Assembly (NCBI RefSeq): GCF_009857595.1
Contig: NZ_WWCU01000015.1
Span: 62,001-126,000, forward strand
Source: Pseudoduganella aquatica
GTDB lineage: Bacteria > Pseudomonadota > Gammaproteobacteria > Burkholderiales > Burkholderiaceae_D
DNA length: 64,000 bases
Reading direction: 5' to 3'
In this document: piece by piece, positions 35,301 to 44,034 of the stretch
Layout: the number at the start of each line of letters is the position of its first letter
How positions within the stretch are numbered: the stretch's first letter is position 1
Notes under the pieces: model-generated
Told to the model about the DNA's origin: nothing
Databases searched by the model: none
What the model saw: the letters and a program-made list of their open reading frames with translations, nothing else
Translations under genes and position numbers: made by a program

Positions 35301-37327
35301 ATTGCACTTAAAAAGCCACTCCTGATCAGCTCGGGCAGCGCCGGCGCCGGCATGGGTTTGCCGAACAGGTAGCCCTGGTAGGACTGGCAGCCCAGCTGGC
35401 CGAGCAAGGCGCACTGCGCGTCCGTTTCCACGCCTTCGGCGATTACGTCCAGATTCAAGCTGCGCGCCATGGCGATAATGGTGCGGACGATGGCCTGGTC
35501 GTTGCCGTCGCTGGCCAGGTCGCGCACGAAGGACTGGTCTATCTTGAGCTGGTCCAGCGGCAAGCGCTTCAGGTATTGCAGCGACGAATAGCCGGTGCCG
35601 AAGTCGTCCAACGCGAAGCGCACGCCCAGCTCGCGCAGCGCCTGCATGCTGGCGATGGTGTCTTCCATGTTCTCCAGCAGCACGCCCTCGGTCAGCTCCA
35701 GCTTCAGCAAGCCGGGGTCGACGCCGTAGCGCCGCAGCACCGAGCGCACCTGCTCGCAGAAGTCCGGCTGGTGGAACTGGCGCGCGCTGACATTCACCGC
35801 CACCGCCAACTCGCTCATGGCGGGCTCGCTTTGCCACGCGCGCAGCTGGGCGCAGGCGCTTTCCAGCACCCACTGTCCCAGCGCCAGGATCTGGCCGCTC
35901 TCCTCCGCCAGCGGGATGAAGCGGGCCGGCGACACGGCGCCGCCGTCCGGCTGTATCCAGCGTATCAGCGCTTCGGCGCCGAGCGGGTGCTTCAGGTGGT
36001 CCACCTGCACCTGGTAGTACAGCTCGAACTGCTGGGTATCGATGGCGTGGCGCAGCTCCCGCTCCAGCTGCGCGCGCTCGCTGATACTGTCCTGCATGCT
36101 TTGGTCGAAAAAACGCATGCCATTGCGGCCAGCCTCCTTGGCCTGGTACATGGCGATGTCCGCCTGCATCAGCAGCTCCTCCGGCTGCTGGCGCAGGCCT
36201 GCGTGGAACAGCGTAATGCCTATGCTGGGCGTGCTGTGGCATTGGTGCGCACCCAGCGTGTAAGGGCGGTTCAGCGCGGCGGCGAGCTTGGCGGCCAGCG
36301 CCTCGCTGCGCGCGGCCGCCTCGCGCGGTTGCCCGCTCAGGCCTTCGATCAGCACCACGAATTCGTCCCCGCCCAGGCGCGCCACGGTGTCACCCTGGCG
36401 CAGGCAGGCGTGCAGGCGGGCGGCGGCCTGCTGCAGCAGCATGTCGCCTTTGCTGTGGCCCAGGGTTTCGTTGATGGTTTTGAAGTTGTCCAGGTCGATC
36501 AGCATCAGCGCGCCGCAATGGCCGCTGGTGTAGGCCGCCGGCAGCGCCTGCGCCAGCCGCTCGACCAGCATGCGCCGGTTCGGCAGGTGGGTCAGCGGGT
36601 CGTAGAAGGCCAGGTTCTTGATTTCGTCGCTGGCCGCTTTGCTCAGCGTGATGTCGCTGAGCGAGGCGACGTAGTGCGTAACGGCGCCGCCGGCGTCGCG
36701 CACGGCGGCGATGTTCAGCAGCTCCGGATAGACTTCGCCGTTTTTGCGCCGGTTCCAGATCTCGCCCTGCCAGCGCCCGTGCATGCCGATGGCGGACCAC
36801 ATGGCGCGGTAGAATTCGGCGTCGTGGCGGCCGGAGCTGAGCACACAGGGCTTGTGCCCCACCACTTCGGCGCTGGTGTAGCCGGTGATGCGGGTGAAAG
36901 ACTGGTTCACTTGCAGGATGACGCCGGCGGCATCCGTCACCATCATGCCCTCCGGAGAATCGAAGGCGATGGCGGCGATGCGCAGTTTGGCCTCCGACTG
37001 GCGGCGCGCCGTAATATCCGCGTGCGCCACCACGGCGCCGCGCCATTCCGCGTCCAGCGGCGTAGCGCAGATGCTGAACCAGCGCTCGCCCTCCTCCGTT
37101 TGCAGCCGGTATTCCGTTTCGAAGCGGGCCTTGGCTCCCGCCAGCACGGCCTCTATCCCCTCATGCGCCTCCGCGCTGCGCGCTGCCGCGTGCCTGCCCG
37201 CGTGCGCGCGCCAGGCCCGGTTCACCGCCAGCGCACTTCCATCCGGGCCGAGCACGGCGATCTCCTCGGGCAATGCGTCCAGCAAAGCGCTGGCCGCCAG
37301 GCTGTAGGCGGGATCCATATCTTTCAT
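35297..37327 (-). CDS. PAS-PAS-GGDEF-EAL cyclic di-GMP enzyme
   Basis: The 676-residue cytoplasmic protein has two PAS domains (about 10-112 and 115-235), GGDEF (about 240-405, [14 protein letters not shown]) and EAL (about 415-670, [28 protein letters not shown]). Both active-site signatures are intact, so either synthesis or hydrolysis of cyclic di-GMP is possible. CTGGAG precedes the ATG at 37327. A perfect FNR box (37385-37398) lies 58 bases upstream, with a CAGTAT -10-like hexamer near 37360, so it likely responds to low oxygen. It is divergent from FNR paralog 3. Confidence 0.9.
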   Translation of the reverse strand: MKDMDPAYSLAASALLDALPEEIAVLGPDGSALAVNRAWRAHAGRHAAARSAEAHEGIEAVLAGAKARFETEYRLQTEEGERWFSICATPLDAEWRGAVVAHADITARRQSEAKLRIAAIAFDSPEGMMVTDAAGVILQVNQSFTRITGYTSAEVVGHKPCVLSSGRHDAEFYRAMWSAIGMHGRWQGEIWNRRKNGEVYPELLNIAAVRDAGGAVTHYVASLSDITLSKAASDEIKNLAFYDPLTHLPNRRMLVERLAQALPAAYTSGHCGALMLIDLDNFKTINETLGHSKGDMLLQQAAARLHACLRQGDTVARLGGDEFVVLIEGLSGQPREAAARSEALAAKLAAALNRPYTLGAHQCHSTPSIGITLFHAGLRQQPEELLMQADIAMYQAKEAGRNGMRFFDQSMQDSISERAQLERELRHAIDTQQFELYYQVQVDHLKHPLGAEALIRWIQPDGGAVSPARFIPLAEESGQILALGQWVLESACAQLRAWQSEPAMSELAVAVNVSARQFHQPDFCEQVRSVLRRYGVDPGLLKLELTEGVLLENMEDTIASMQALRELGVRFALDDFGTGYSSLQYLKRLPLDQLKIDQSFVRDLASDGNDQAIVRTIIAMARSLNLDVIAEGVETDAQCALLGQLGCQSYQGYLFGKPMPAPALPELIRSGFLSAI

Positions 37328-37384
37328 GCGAACTCCAGTACCAGAATATTCCTCGAAGGATACTGATTTTGGGCAACTAATTTA

Positions 37385-37398
37385 TTGATCTGGATCAA
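37385..37398 (-). promoter_or_regulatory. FNR box for the PAS-GGDEF-EAL gene
   Basis: TTGATCTGGATCAA is a perfect FNR palindrome in the divergent region. It is the box nearer the minus-strand gene, whose ATG is at 37327. Confidence 0.82.
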
Positions 37399-37447
37399 AT
37401 TTGCCGGGCTCGGCGGCGCGCCTCCTTGGCTGTGGATTATGGGATTT

Positions 37448-37461
37448 TTGATATGGATCAA
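37448..37461 (+). promoter_or_regulatory. FNR box for FNR paralog 3
   Basis: TTGATATGGATCAA is a perfect FNR palindrome. TATGCT at 37484-37489 is a -10 candidate about 32 bases from its centre, giving a start near 37496. The ATG is at 37522. Confidence 0.85.
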
Positions 37462-37521
37462 AGGAATTGCCTGGAGCGCTTGCTATGCTGAGGCTTCAAG
37501 TATGAAAGGTTTCTTGCCACA

Positions 37522-38250
37522 ATGAATCATCCGTCTCTCCCTCCAGCCACCTGCGCCAATTGCCACTGGCGCGCCCTGTGCCTGCCTTCCGGCCTGGCGG
37601 GCGGTGCGCTGGATGAATTTGAACGCGCGGTGTCCCAGCGGCGGGCGGTGGCGCGCCATGAGTGCGTGGAAACCGGCGGCGCGCCGTTCGGCCAGTTGCA
37701 CGCGGTGCTGAGCGGCCAGTTCAAGCTGCAGCGCGCCGCGCCGGACGGTGGCGTGCAGGTGCTGGGCTTCGCCATGCCGGGCGACCTGCTGGGCCTGGAC
37801 GCCATCGGTCCAGGCCGCTACGGCAGCGACGCCGTCGCCCTGTCGGACAGCGTGATCTGCGCCATCCCCTACCCCGGCCTGGAAACGCTGATGGCGCAGC
37901 AGCCCGCGCTGGCGCGGCGGCTGTCCCACCTGCTGAGCGCCAGCCTGGCGCAGCGCCAGGAGCAGATGCTGTTTCTGGGGAATGCGCGCGCTCCGCAGCG
38001 GCTGGCCCGGCTGCTGCTGGATCTGGGCGGCCGCTACGGCGAGCGCGGCGGTTCCGCCACGTCCTTCCAGCTGTGCATGTCGCGCGAGGATCTGGCGGCC
38101 TACCTGGCGCTGACGGTGGAAAGCGTGAGCCGGCTGCTGTCCATGTTCAAGCAGAACGGCCTGCTGGCCGTGAGCAACCGCGCCATCGAGCTGCGCGACA
38201 CCGCCGGCCTGCGCGCGGTGGCCGCCGCGCCCGCCTACAGCGCCAACTGA
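37522..38250 (+). CDS. FNR-type Crp/Fnr family regulator (paralog 3)
   Basis: The 242-residue regulator has Cys11, Cys14, Cys20 (CANCHWRALC) and Cys113 (SVICAI) at the four FNR cluster positions. The beta-roll and dimer helix follow, and the HTH reads LTVESVSRLLSMF with the E-x-x-S-R set of FNR. It should therefore read FNR boxes and sense oxygen through a [4Fe-4S] cluster. It has a perfect FNR box of its own (37448-37461), so it may be auto-regulated or driven by a sister FNR. A usp gene follows 18 bases downstream, in the same order as FNR paralog 2 and usp. Confidence 0.9.
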   Translation: MNHPSLPPATCANCHWRALCLPSGLAGGALDEFERAVSQRRAVARHECVETGGAPFGQLHAVLSGQFKLQRAAPDGGVQVLGFAMPGDLLGLDAIGPGRYGSDAVALSDSVICAIPYPGLETLMAQQPALARRLSHLLSASLAQRQEQMLFLGNARAPQRLARLLLDLGGRYGERGGSATSFQLCMSREDLAAYLALTVESVSRLLSMFKQNGLLAVSNRAIELRDTAGLRAVAAAPAYSAN

Positions 38251-38268
38251 ACCATCCATGGAGACATC

Positions 38269-38712
38269 ATGTTCAAGCACATACTCGTGCCGGTAGACGG
38301 CTCGCCCGCGTCGCAGGTGTCGCTGCGTTCGGCGCTGGACATGGCGGCCAGCTACGGCGCCAGCATCACGGCGGTGCACGTCTTGCCGGACGACCACGCT
38401 TTCAGCCACCGGCCTGCAGCACCGGACCAAGCGGCAGAGCCGAACGTGAGCGACAGCAGGGCCCAGGGCCAAGCGCTGCTGGACGCCGTGAGCGAGGCGG
38501 CGCGCGCAAGGCAGGTGCCGTGCCGGACCGTCTTGGCGCGCGGCGACCGGCCGCACCGCAAGATACTGGAGACCGCCCACGCGCGCGGCTGCGACCTGAT
38601 CGCCATGGCCTGCCACGGCCAGCTGGGCCTGAAAGGCGCGCTGCTGGGCAGCCAGACGCAAAAGGTGCTGGTGCACAGCCCGGTCCCGGTGCTGGTGTTC
38701 CGCGCCGAGTAA
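38269..38712 (+). CDS. universal stress protein UspA family
   Basis: The 147-residue single-domain Usp starts MFKHILVPVDGSPASQVSLR and has ITAVHVLPD, then CDLIAMACHGQLGLKGALLGSQTQKVL. The nucleotide loop is close to the G-2x-G-9x-G(S/T) consensus, with the first Gly replaced by Ala, so ATP binding is plausible. It is the second gene of an FNR-usp operon. Its stop is 4 bases from the end of the convergent response regulator gene. Confidence 0.9.
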   Translation: MFKHILVPVDGSPASQVSLRSALDMAASYGASITAVHVLPDDHAFSHRPAAPDQAAEPNVSDSRAQGQALLDAVSEAARARQVPCRTVLARGDRPHRKILETAHARGCDLIAMACHGQLGLKGALLGSQTQKVLVHSPVPVLVFRAE

Positions 38713-38716
38713 GCGT

Positions 38717-39355
38717 TCAGATCATGCCGTGTTCCAGCGCGTAGCGGGTCAGCTCGGCGTTGCTGGCCATGCCCATCTTGTCCAGGATGCGGGTGCGGTA
38801 GGTGGTGACCGTGTTCGGGCTCAGGTGCAGCAGTTCGCCGATGCGCACCAGCGCCTCGCCGGCGGCGATCAGCTTGAACACCTCCAGCTCGCGGTCGGAC
38901 AGCGCCTCGTGGTCGCCCGCCCCGCCGCCGCCCACCATCATGGCCAGCTTTTCCACCAGCGCCGGGCTCACGTGCTTGCCGCCCGCCGCCGCCTTGCGCA
39001 CCGCCTCCACCAGCGTGGCGGTGGGCGCGTCCTTGGTCAGATAGCCCGCCGCGCCCAGCTTCAGGGCGCGCACCGCGTAAATTTCCTCGGAATAGGTGCT
39101 CAGTATCAGCACCGCCATGCGCGGGCACCCGGCGCGCAGCATCTTCAGCAGTTCCAGGCCGTTCTTGCCCGGCATGGTGATGTCCACCAGCGCCACGTCG
39201 AACTGCTGCTCGGCCACGCGCTGCATGGCCTCCTGCGCGTTGCCCGCCTCGCCCGTCACGGCGATGCCGCTGGCCGTACCCAGCATCAGCCGCACGCCGT
39301 TACGTGCAATCGCATGGTCGTCCACCAGCAGGACGGTGATTTCGTCATCCGTCAT
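38717..39355 (-). CDS. NarL/FixJ-family response regulator (output of the phosphorelay)
   Basis: The 212-residue protein has a receiver with DD acidic residues, phospho-acceptor Asp58 (ALVDITMPG), Ser/Thr (LILSTYSEE) and Lys (LTKDAPT). The C-terminal LuxR-type HTH reads LSDRELEVFKLIAAGEA, IGELLHLSPNTVTTYRTRILDKMG. GGAGGAG precedes the ATG at 39355, and the start overlaps the stop of the hybrid kinase gene. It is the last gene of a four-gene phosphorelay operon and the DNA-binding output. Its targets are not known from sequence. Confidence 0.92.
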   Translation of the reverse strand: MTDDEITVLLVDDHAIARNGVRLMLGTASGIAVTGEAGNAQEAMQRVAEQQFDVALVDITMPGKNGLELLKMLRAGCPRMAVLILSTYSEEIYAVRALKLGAAGYLTKDAPTATLVEAVRKAAAGGKHVSPALVEKLAMMVGGGGAGDHEALSDRELEVFKLIAAGEALVRIGELLHLSPNTVTTYRTRILDKMGMASNAELTRYALEHGMI

Positions 39356-40844
39356 CTTGATTCTCCTCCAGCGGCAGGCGCAGCATCAGCACGGTGCCGT
39401 CCGGGCCGCCGGTGATGGCCAGCTGGCCGCCAAAACTGCGGCTGCGTTCATGCATGCCCAATATGCCCCAGGACTCCCGGCTTAGCAGCCCCTCGGCGGC
39501 GATGCCCTTGCCATTGTCGCTCACCGTCAGCCGCAGCGCGCCCGGCTCGCACGCCACATCTATCGTCGCTTGCGTGGCCTGCGCGTGGCGCACCACATTG
39601 GTCAGCGCCTCCTGCACGATGCGGAACAGCATGGTGCTGCGGTCCGCGTCCAGCTCCAGCGCGGCGGCTTGCGCGTCGATGCGGCACACGCAGCGCAGGC
39701 CGGCCCGCAGCGCCACCTGGTCCGCATACCATTCCAGCGCGGCCCACACGCCCAGCTGGTCCAGCACGCTGGGGCGCAGGTCGGTAATCACGCGGCGCAC
39801 CGTTTCGATGGCGCTCTGCACCAGGTCCGCCGTGTCCGCCAGCAGCGGCTCGGGCGTGCTGCCCGCCGCCACCGCGCGCTCCTGCGCCACCAGGATGTAG
39901 GCGCGGATGCCGGTCAGCAGGCCGCCCAGTTCGTCGTGGATTTCCTGCGCAATGCGCTTGCGCTCTTCCTCCTTGATGCGTTCCTGGTGCGCGCCCAGGC
40001 GGCGCAGCTCGTCCTGCGACTGGCGCAGCGCCTGCTCGGCCGCCTTGCTGGCGGAGATATCGATCAGTATGCCTTGCAGCACAGGCCCGTTGGGGCCGGG
40101 CACGGGATCGGCCTGGTCGCGCACCCACAGCTCGCCGCCGCCGCGCGGCAGCAAGCGGTATTCGACGCGCAGCGCGCGGGCGGCGCTGCGGCAGGCGCAC
40201 ACTTCCGCCCAGGCAGCATCCCTGTCGTCCGGGTGCATGCGGGCGCGCAGCAGGCCGGAGTCGGCCAGCCATTCCTCGGGCGTGTAGCCCAGCAGCATGC
40301 GGATTTGCGGACTGACATACTGCAGCGCCCCGCAGGCGCCGGTGCCGGCCACGTAGCTGACGGCGTGGATTTGCTCGACGAGCGTACGGAAACGGGTCTC
40401 GGCCTGCTGCTTGTCCAAGCGCAGGCGCTGTTCGCGCAGCATGCGTTCGATGCCGGCCGGCAGCAGCTCCAGGTAGCGCCCGTCCGTGTCCTTGACCAGG
40501 TAGTCGCGCGCGCCGCGCCGCATGGCTTCGGCCGCCACTGTGGCGCTGTCGGCCCCGGTCAGCATCATCACCGGCGGCGCGGCGCCCTCGCCGCCGGCCA
40601 GCTTGGCCAGGCTGGCGAGGAATTCCAGGCCGGTCAGGTCCGGCAGGTTGTAGTCGAGCAGCACGCAGTCCACCTGGCCGGACAACGCCAGTTCCAGCCC
40701 CTGCTGGCCGGTTTCCGCCTCCAGCAGCGCATAGGCGCCGGCCGCGCGGAAGGCGCGGCGGCAGGCCATGCGGTCCACCATGTCGTCCTCGACGATGAGG
40801 ACACGCACCGGTTCCGTGGCTGTGGTGTTCTGCTTGTCCATCAT
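39345..40844 (-). CDS. hybrid sensor: receiver-PAS-HisKA_3 histidine kinase
   Basis: The 499-residue cytoplasmic protein has an N-terminal receiver (about 12-135, VDCVLLDYNLPD), a PAS/PAC (about 150-275), a NarX/DegS-type dimerisation domain (IAQEIHDELGGLLTGI with the phospho-His) and an HATPase (LTVSDNGKGIA, LGMHERSRSFGG). It fits a relay in which the receiver accepts phosphate from upstream and the kinase then serves the NarL-type regulator encoded next. No membrane segment is seen. The start follows the single-receiver gene directly. Confidence 0.9.
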   Translation of the reverse strand: MMDKQNTTATEPVRVLIVEDDMVDRMACRRAFRAAGAYALLEAETGQQGLELALSGQVDCVLLDYNLPDLTGLEFLASLAKLAGGEGAAPPVMMLTGADSATVAAEAMRRGARDYLVKDTDGRYLELLPAGIERMLREQRLRLDKQQAETRFRTLVEQIHAVSYVAGTGACGALQYVSPQIRMLLGYTPEEWLADSGLLRARMHPDDRDAAWAEVCACRSAARALRVEYRLLPRGGGELWVRDQADPVPGPNGPVLQGILIDISASKAAEQALRQSQDELRRLGAHQERIKEEERKRIAQEIHDELGGLLTGIRAYILVAQERAVAAGSTPEPLLADTADLVQSAIETVRRVITDLRPSVLDQLGVWAALEWYADQVALRAGLRCVCRIDAQAAALELDADRSTMLFRIVQEALTNVVRHAQATQATIDVACEPGALRLTVSDNGKGIAAEGLLSRESWGILGMHERSRSFGGQLAITGGPDGTVLMLRLPLEENQDDG

Positions 40845-41258
40845 TCAGGGCATCTCGCTAACGGTCCAGTAGCGGTCTATCGAGCGCACCACCTCGACGA
40901 AGGCGCGGTAATCGACCGGCTTGGCCATGTAGCCGGCCACGCCCAGCTCGAAGCTGCTCAGCTTGTCCTGCTGCTCGGCCGAGGTGGTCAGCACGACCAC
41001 AGGGATGGGCCGCAGCGCCGCGTCGTGCTTGGCTTCGCGCAGGAACTCGATGCCGCTCATGATGGGCATATTCAGGTCCAGCAGGATGATGCAGGGCCGC
41101 GCGCAGTCCGCGCTGCGCAGGTAGTCCAGCGCGGCTTCGCCGTGCTCGACCGCCACCACGGGGTTGCCCACGCCGATTTCCTTCAGCGCGCGTTTGATGG
41201 TCATCACGTCCACGGTGTCGTCTTCGACCAGGAGGATGGGCTTGCTGGCATTCTTCAT
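40845..41258 (-). CDS. single-domain response regulator (CheY/Rcp1-like)
   Basis: The 137-residue protein is one receiver domain: ILLVEDDTVDVMTIKRAL, IILLDLNMPIMSG (phospho-Asp), VVVLTTSAEQQDK and a Lys in MAKPVDY. The ATG at 41258 has AAGGA 7 bases upstream and overlaps the stop of the kinase gene (ATGA); the ATG at 41264 has no proper ribosome site. It probably carries phosphate between the FixL-like kinase and the hybrid kinase. Confidence 0.9.
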   Translation of the reverse strand: MKNASKPILLVEDDTVDVMTIKRALKEIGVGNPVVAVEHGEAALDYLRSADCARPCIILLDLNMPIMSGIEFLREAKHDAALRPIPVVVLTTSAEQQDKLSSFELGVAGYMAKPVDYRAFVEVVRSIDRYWTVSEMP

Positions 41259-42736
41259 AGGCATTCCTTGGGCCAGGTGAAATAGAAAGTGGCGCCGGCG
41301 CCGGGCGCCGACTCGACCCAGACCCGGCCACGGTACATTTCCACGATCTTCTTGACCAGCGCCAGGCCCACGCCGGTGCTTTCCACGCGGTCGCGCGGGG
41401 CCAGGGTCTGGAACAGCTGGAAGATGCGCTCGAAATGGCGCGGCTCGATGCCGGGGCCGTTGTCCGTCACGGCAAAGCGCCAGTGGCTGCCGTCGTCCTC
41501 GCAGCTGACGGTCACCTGGCCGTCCGGACGGTGCATGTATTTGATGGCGTTGGAGATCAGGTTGTGGAACACCTGCTGCAGCCGGGTCGGTTCGCCGGCC
41601 ACCGTGGGCAGGCCCGGCGCCACCGTGATGGCGATGCCGGGCGGCGGCGCCAGCAGGTCCAGCACCTCGGCCAGCACCTTGTTCAGGTCCACCAGGACCA
41701 CGGCCTCGCGCACCCGTCCCACGCGGGAGTACTGCAAGATGCCGTCGATCAGCGCGCCCATGCGGTGCACGCGGTTGATGAGCAGGCGCATATGCTCCTT
41801 GCCCTCGTCGTTGAACAGGGCGGCGTAGTCGGTGGCCAGCCAGTCCGCTAGCGAGCCGATGCCGCGCAGCGGCGCCTTCAGGTCGTGCGAGACCACGTAG
41901 GCGAAATTGGTCAGTTCCTCGTTGGCGCTGCTCAGTTCCTGCAGCAGTTGTTCGGACTTCTGCTCGGCCAGCTTGCGTTCGGTGATGTCGCGCACCAGGC
42001 CGGTGTACATGCGCTTGCCGCCCAAGGTCATCTCTGCCACCGACAAGTCCATGGGGAAGACGCTGCCGTCGCGCCGCAGGCCCTGCACTTCGCGGCCCTT
42101 GCCGATGATGCGTTTTTCGCCGGTGGCGCGGTAATGCGCCAGGTAGCCGTCGTGCGCGCTGCGGTGCGGCTCCGGCATCAGCATATTGATGTTGCGGCCC
42201 GCCACCTCCGCCTCGCGGTAGCCGAACATGCGCTCGGCGGCGGGGTTCAGGCGTTCCAGCATGCCGTGTTCGTCGATGGTGATAATGCCGTCCACCGCCG
42301 TTTCAAACACGGCGCGCATGCGCGCTTCGCTCTCCTGGAGCGCCTGTTCGGCGGCCTTGCGGGCGCTGATGTCGTGGATGGTGGCCATCACCATGGTCTG
42401 GCCGTCCGGGCTGCGCAGCGGCGACAGGCTGACCTCGACCGGGAATTCGCGTCCCTCGCGGTGGCGGCCGGACAGCTGGGCCCCCGCGCCCATCGCGCGC
42501 GGATGCGGCTCGGCGGTGTAGCCTTCGCGCAGCGCCTGGTGGCCGTGGCGGAAGCGTTCGGGTATCAGCGTCTCCACCGGCAGGCCCTGCAACTGCTCCT
42601 GCGTGTAGCCGAACAGCGCTTCCAGGGCCGGATTGGCGAGCGCAATGGCGCCGCCGCGGTCTACGATGAGGACGGGATCGGTGGCGGCTGCCAGTAGCCA
42701 GGCCAGGCTTTGGTCGGCGATGGGGGGATTTTGCAT
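41255..42736 (-). CDS. FixL-like PAS-PAS histidine kinase
   Basis: The 493-residue protein has PAS1 (about 10-125), PAS2 (about 138-255), HisKA (VVSHDLKAPLRGIG, His284) and HATPase (VTDNGPGIEPRHFERIF, STGVGLALVKKIVEMYRG). PAS2 closely resembles the heme PAS of FixL: LMPEPHRSAHDGYL has a His at 195 aligned with the heme ligand, and IIGKGREV has Arg215 aligned with the FG-loop Arg. The second heme-pocket His of FixL is replaced by Arg. Oxygen sensing by heme is likely but unproven. It is the first gene of the phosphorelay and faces an FNR box at 42806-42819. Confidence 0.8.
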   Translation of the reverse strand: MQNPPIADQSLAWLLAAATDPVLIVDRGGAIALANPALEALFGYTQEQLQGLPVETLIPERFRHGHQALREGYTAEPHPRAMGAGAQLSGRHREGREFPVEVSLSPLRSPDGQTMVMATIHDISARKAAEQALQESEARMRAVFETAVDGIITIDEHGMLERLNPAAERMFGYREAEVAGRNINMLMPEPHRSAHDGYLAHYRATGEKRIIGKGREVQGLRRDGSVFPMDLSVAEMTLGGKRMYTGLVRDITERKLAEQKSEQLLQELSSANEELTNFAYVVSHDLKAPLRGIGSLADWLATDYAALFNDEGKEHMRLLINRVHRMGALIDGILQYSRVGRVREAVVLVDLNKVLAEVLDLLAPPPGIAITVAPGLPTVAGEPTRLQQVFHNLISNAIKYMHRPDGQVTVSCEDDGSHWRFAVTDNGPGIEPRHFERIFQLFQTLAPRDRVESTGVGLALVKKIVEMYRGRVWVESAPGAGATFYFTWPKECL

Positions 42737-42805
42737 GCCGCAATCATACGAAAGATGCCCGCCCCGGTAAAGCCTTAGTGTCCACAGCGGAAATTCGGCG
42801 GCAAT

Positions 42806-42819
42806 TTGACCTGGATCAA
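42806..42819. promoter_or_regulatory. FNR box between the FixL-like kinase and DksA-type genes
   Basis: TTGACCTGGATCAA matches TTGAY-N4-ATCAA. It lies 70 bases from the kinase ATG (42736) and 67 bases from the DksA-type ATG (42886). A CACTAA sequence about 35 bases away fits a minus-strand -10 better than the TACAGT (42852-42857) on the plus side, so the phosphorelay may be its main target. Confidence 0.75.
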
Positions 42820-42885
42820 ACCAGCCACTGACGCGGAACGCCCGCTTCCCATACAGTTACACCCATGGGAACGGCGGAGAACGCA

Positions 42886-43149
42886 ATGCACTCGGTAGAC
42901 AGCGAAACGGCGGCGGAACTGGAGCGCATGCTGTTGAGCGAGCGGGCGCGAGCGGCGCGCAAGCAGGCAACGTGGGAGCTGGAGGTGGTGGAACTGGCGC
43001 TGGCGCGGCTGGCGGACGGCAGCTACGGCGCATGCCGCCAGTGCGGCGCGGCCATTGCGCTGGCCCGCTTGCTGGCGCAGCCGTCGGCTGCGCACTGCCT
43101 GGCTTGTCAGCAAAACATCGAGCGGCGCTACCAGGTGGAACAGGAATAG
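42886..43149 (+). CDS. DksA/TraR-family C4 zinc-finger protein
   Basis: The 87-residue protein has a helical N-terminal part (ETAAELERMLLSERARAAR, LEVVELALARLADGSYG) and a C-terminal C4 zinc finger (CRQCG and CLACQQN). It matches short DksA/TraR proteins that act on RNA polymerase. GGAG lies 6 bases before ATG 42886; the ATG at 42865 also reads in frame but has no such site. It lies next to an FNR box and convergent with the fnr gene. The acidic DxxxA tip of DksA is not evident in this short form. Confidence 0.82.
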   Translation: MHSVDSETAAELERMLLSERARAARKQATWELEVVELALARLADGSYGACRQCGAAIALARLLAQPSAAHCLACQQNIERRYQVEQE

Positions 43150-43183
43150 AGGACGGGAAGCAGGCGGGGCGCCAGACAGCGCC

Positions 43184-43954
43184 TCAGGCGGCTTCGCACT
43201 CAGGGGCAAAGCGGCCGGCGGCCAAGTCTTGCAGGCCGGCCAGATCCAGGATGCGCAGGTCGCGGTTGTTCAGGCTGATCCAGCCGGCCTTGCGGAAGCG
43301 CGCCAGCAGGCGGCTGATGCTCTCGATGGTCAGGCCCAGGTAGCCGCCGATGTCCTCGCGCGACATGCGCAGCTGGAAGCTTGCAGGCGAGAAGCCGCGC
43401 GCCGCGTAGCGGGCGCCCAGGGAGGTCAGCATCAAGGCCAGGCGCTGTTCGGCGCGCATATTGCCCAAAAATAGGGCAACCGCCTGTTCGCGCTGGATTT
43501 CACGCGCCATGACGCGGTGGAACTGGTGCATCAGCTCGGGCACTTCGGCCACCAGCTCCTGCAGGCGGCCAAAGGGGATTTCGCACACTTCGCTGTCCTC
43601 CAGCGCCACCGCGCTGCAGCTGTGCTGGCCGGTGCCTATCGCTTCCATGCCCAGCAGGTCGCCGGCCATGTGGAAGCCGGTAATCTGCTGCTCGCCGCGC
43701 TGGTTCACCTGCGCGGTCTTGAAATGCCCCAGGCGCACCGCGTACAGGCTGCCGAATCCCTGCCCCATGCTGAACAGCTGCTCGTCGCGCTGCACTTTGC
43801 GGCGGCGCGAGATGATCTGCTCCAGGCGGTGCATCGCATCCTCGTCCAGTCCCTGCGGCAGGCACAGGCGGTTGAAGCTGCACAGGCCGCAGCGCGGCTG
43901 GGGCTGCGCCTTGGCTGGGGCGGAAGATGCGATGTGGATGGTGGCGGTGGTCAT
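43184..43954 (-). CDS. fnr: FNR/Anr oxygen-sensing global regulator (paralog 4)
   Basis: The 256-residue protein is the closest of the four to classical FNR. Cys22, Cys25, Cys31 (CGLCSFNRLC) and Cys124 (SEVCEIPF) are the [4Fe-4S] ligands. ITGFHMAGDLLGMEAIGTGQH is near-identical in pattern to E. coli FNR, and RGFSPASFQLRMSREDIGGYLGLT leads into TIESISRLLARF with E-x-x-S-R. It should bind the TTGAT-N4-ATCAA boxes in this window under low oxygen. It has no such box in its own upstream region; a 20-base palindrome lies about 90 bases upstream instead. Confidence 0.93.
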   Translation of the reverse strand: MTTATIHIASSAPAKAQPQPRCGLCSFNRLCLPQGLDEDAMHRLEQIISRRRKVQRDEQLFSMGQGFGSLYAVRLGHFKTAQVNQRGEQQITGFHMAGDLLGMEAIGTGQHSCSAVALEDSEVCEIPFGRLQELVAEVPELMHQFHRVMAREIQREQAVALFLGNMRAEQRLALMLTSLGARYAARGFSPASFQLRMSREDIGGYLGLTIESISRLLARFRKAGWISLNNRDLRILDLAGLQDLAAGRFAPECEAA

Positions 43955-44034
43955 GGTCGGCTCCGGTGCATGGGCTGCGCTGTCGATGCGGACAGTATCG
44001 CCCGCACCGGGCCTGGGCGGTATCGGGTATTCCG

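Noticed and set aside
35256-36242. Possible frameshift in the PAS-GGDEF-EAL gene
   Set aside because: The main frame keeps all GGDEF and EAL motifs to the end, so the overlapping frame is a shadow.
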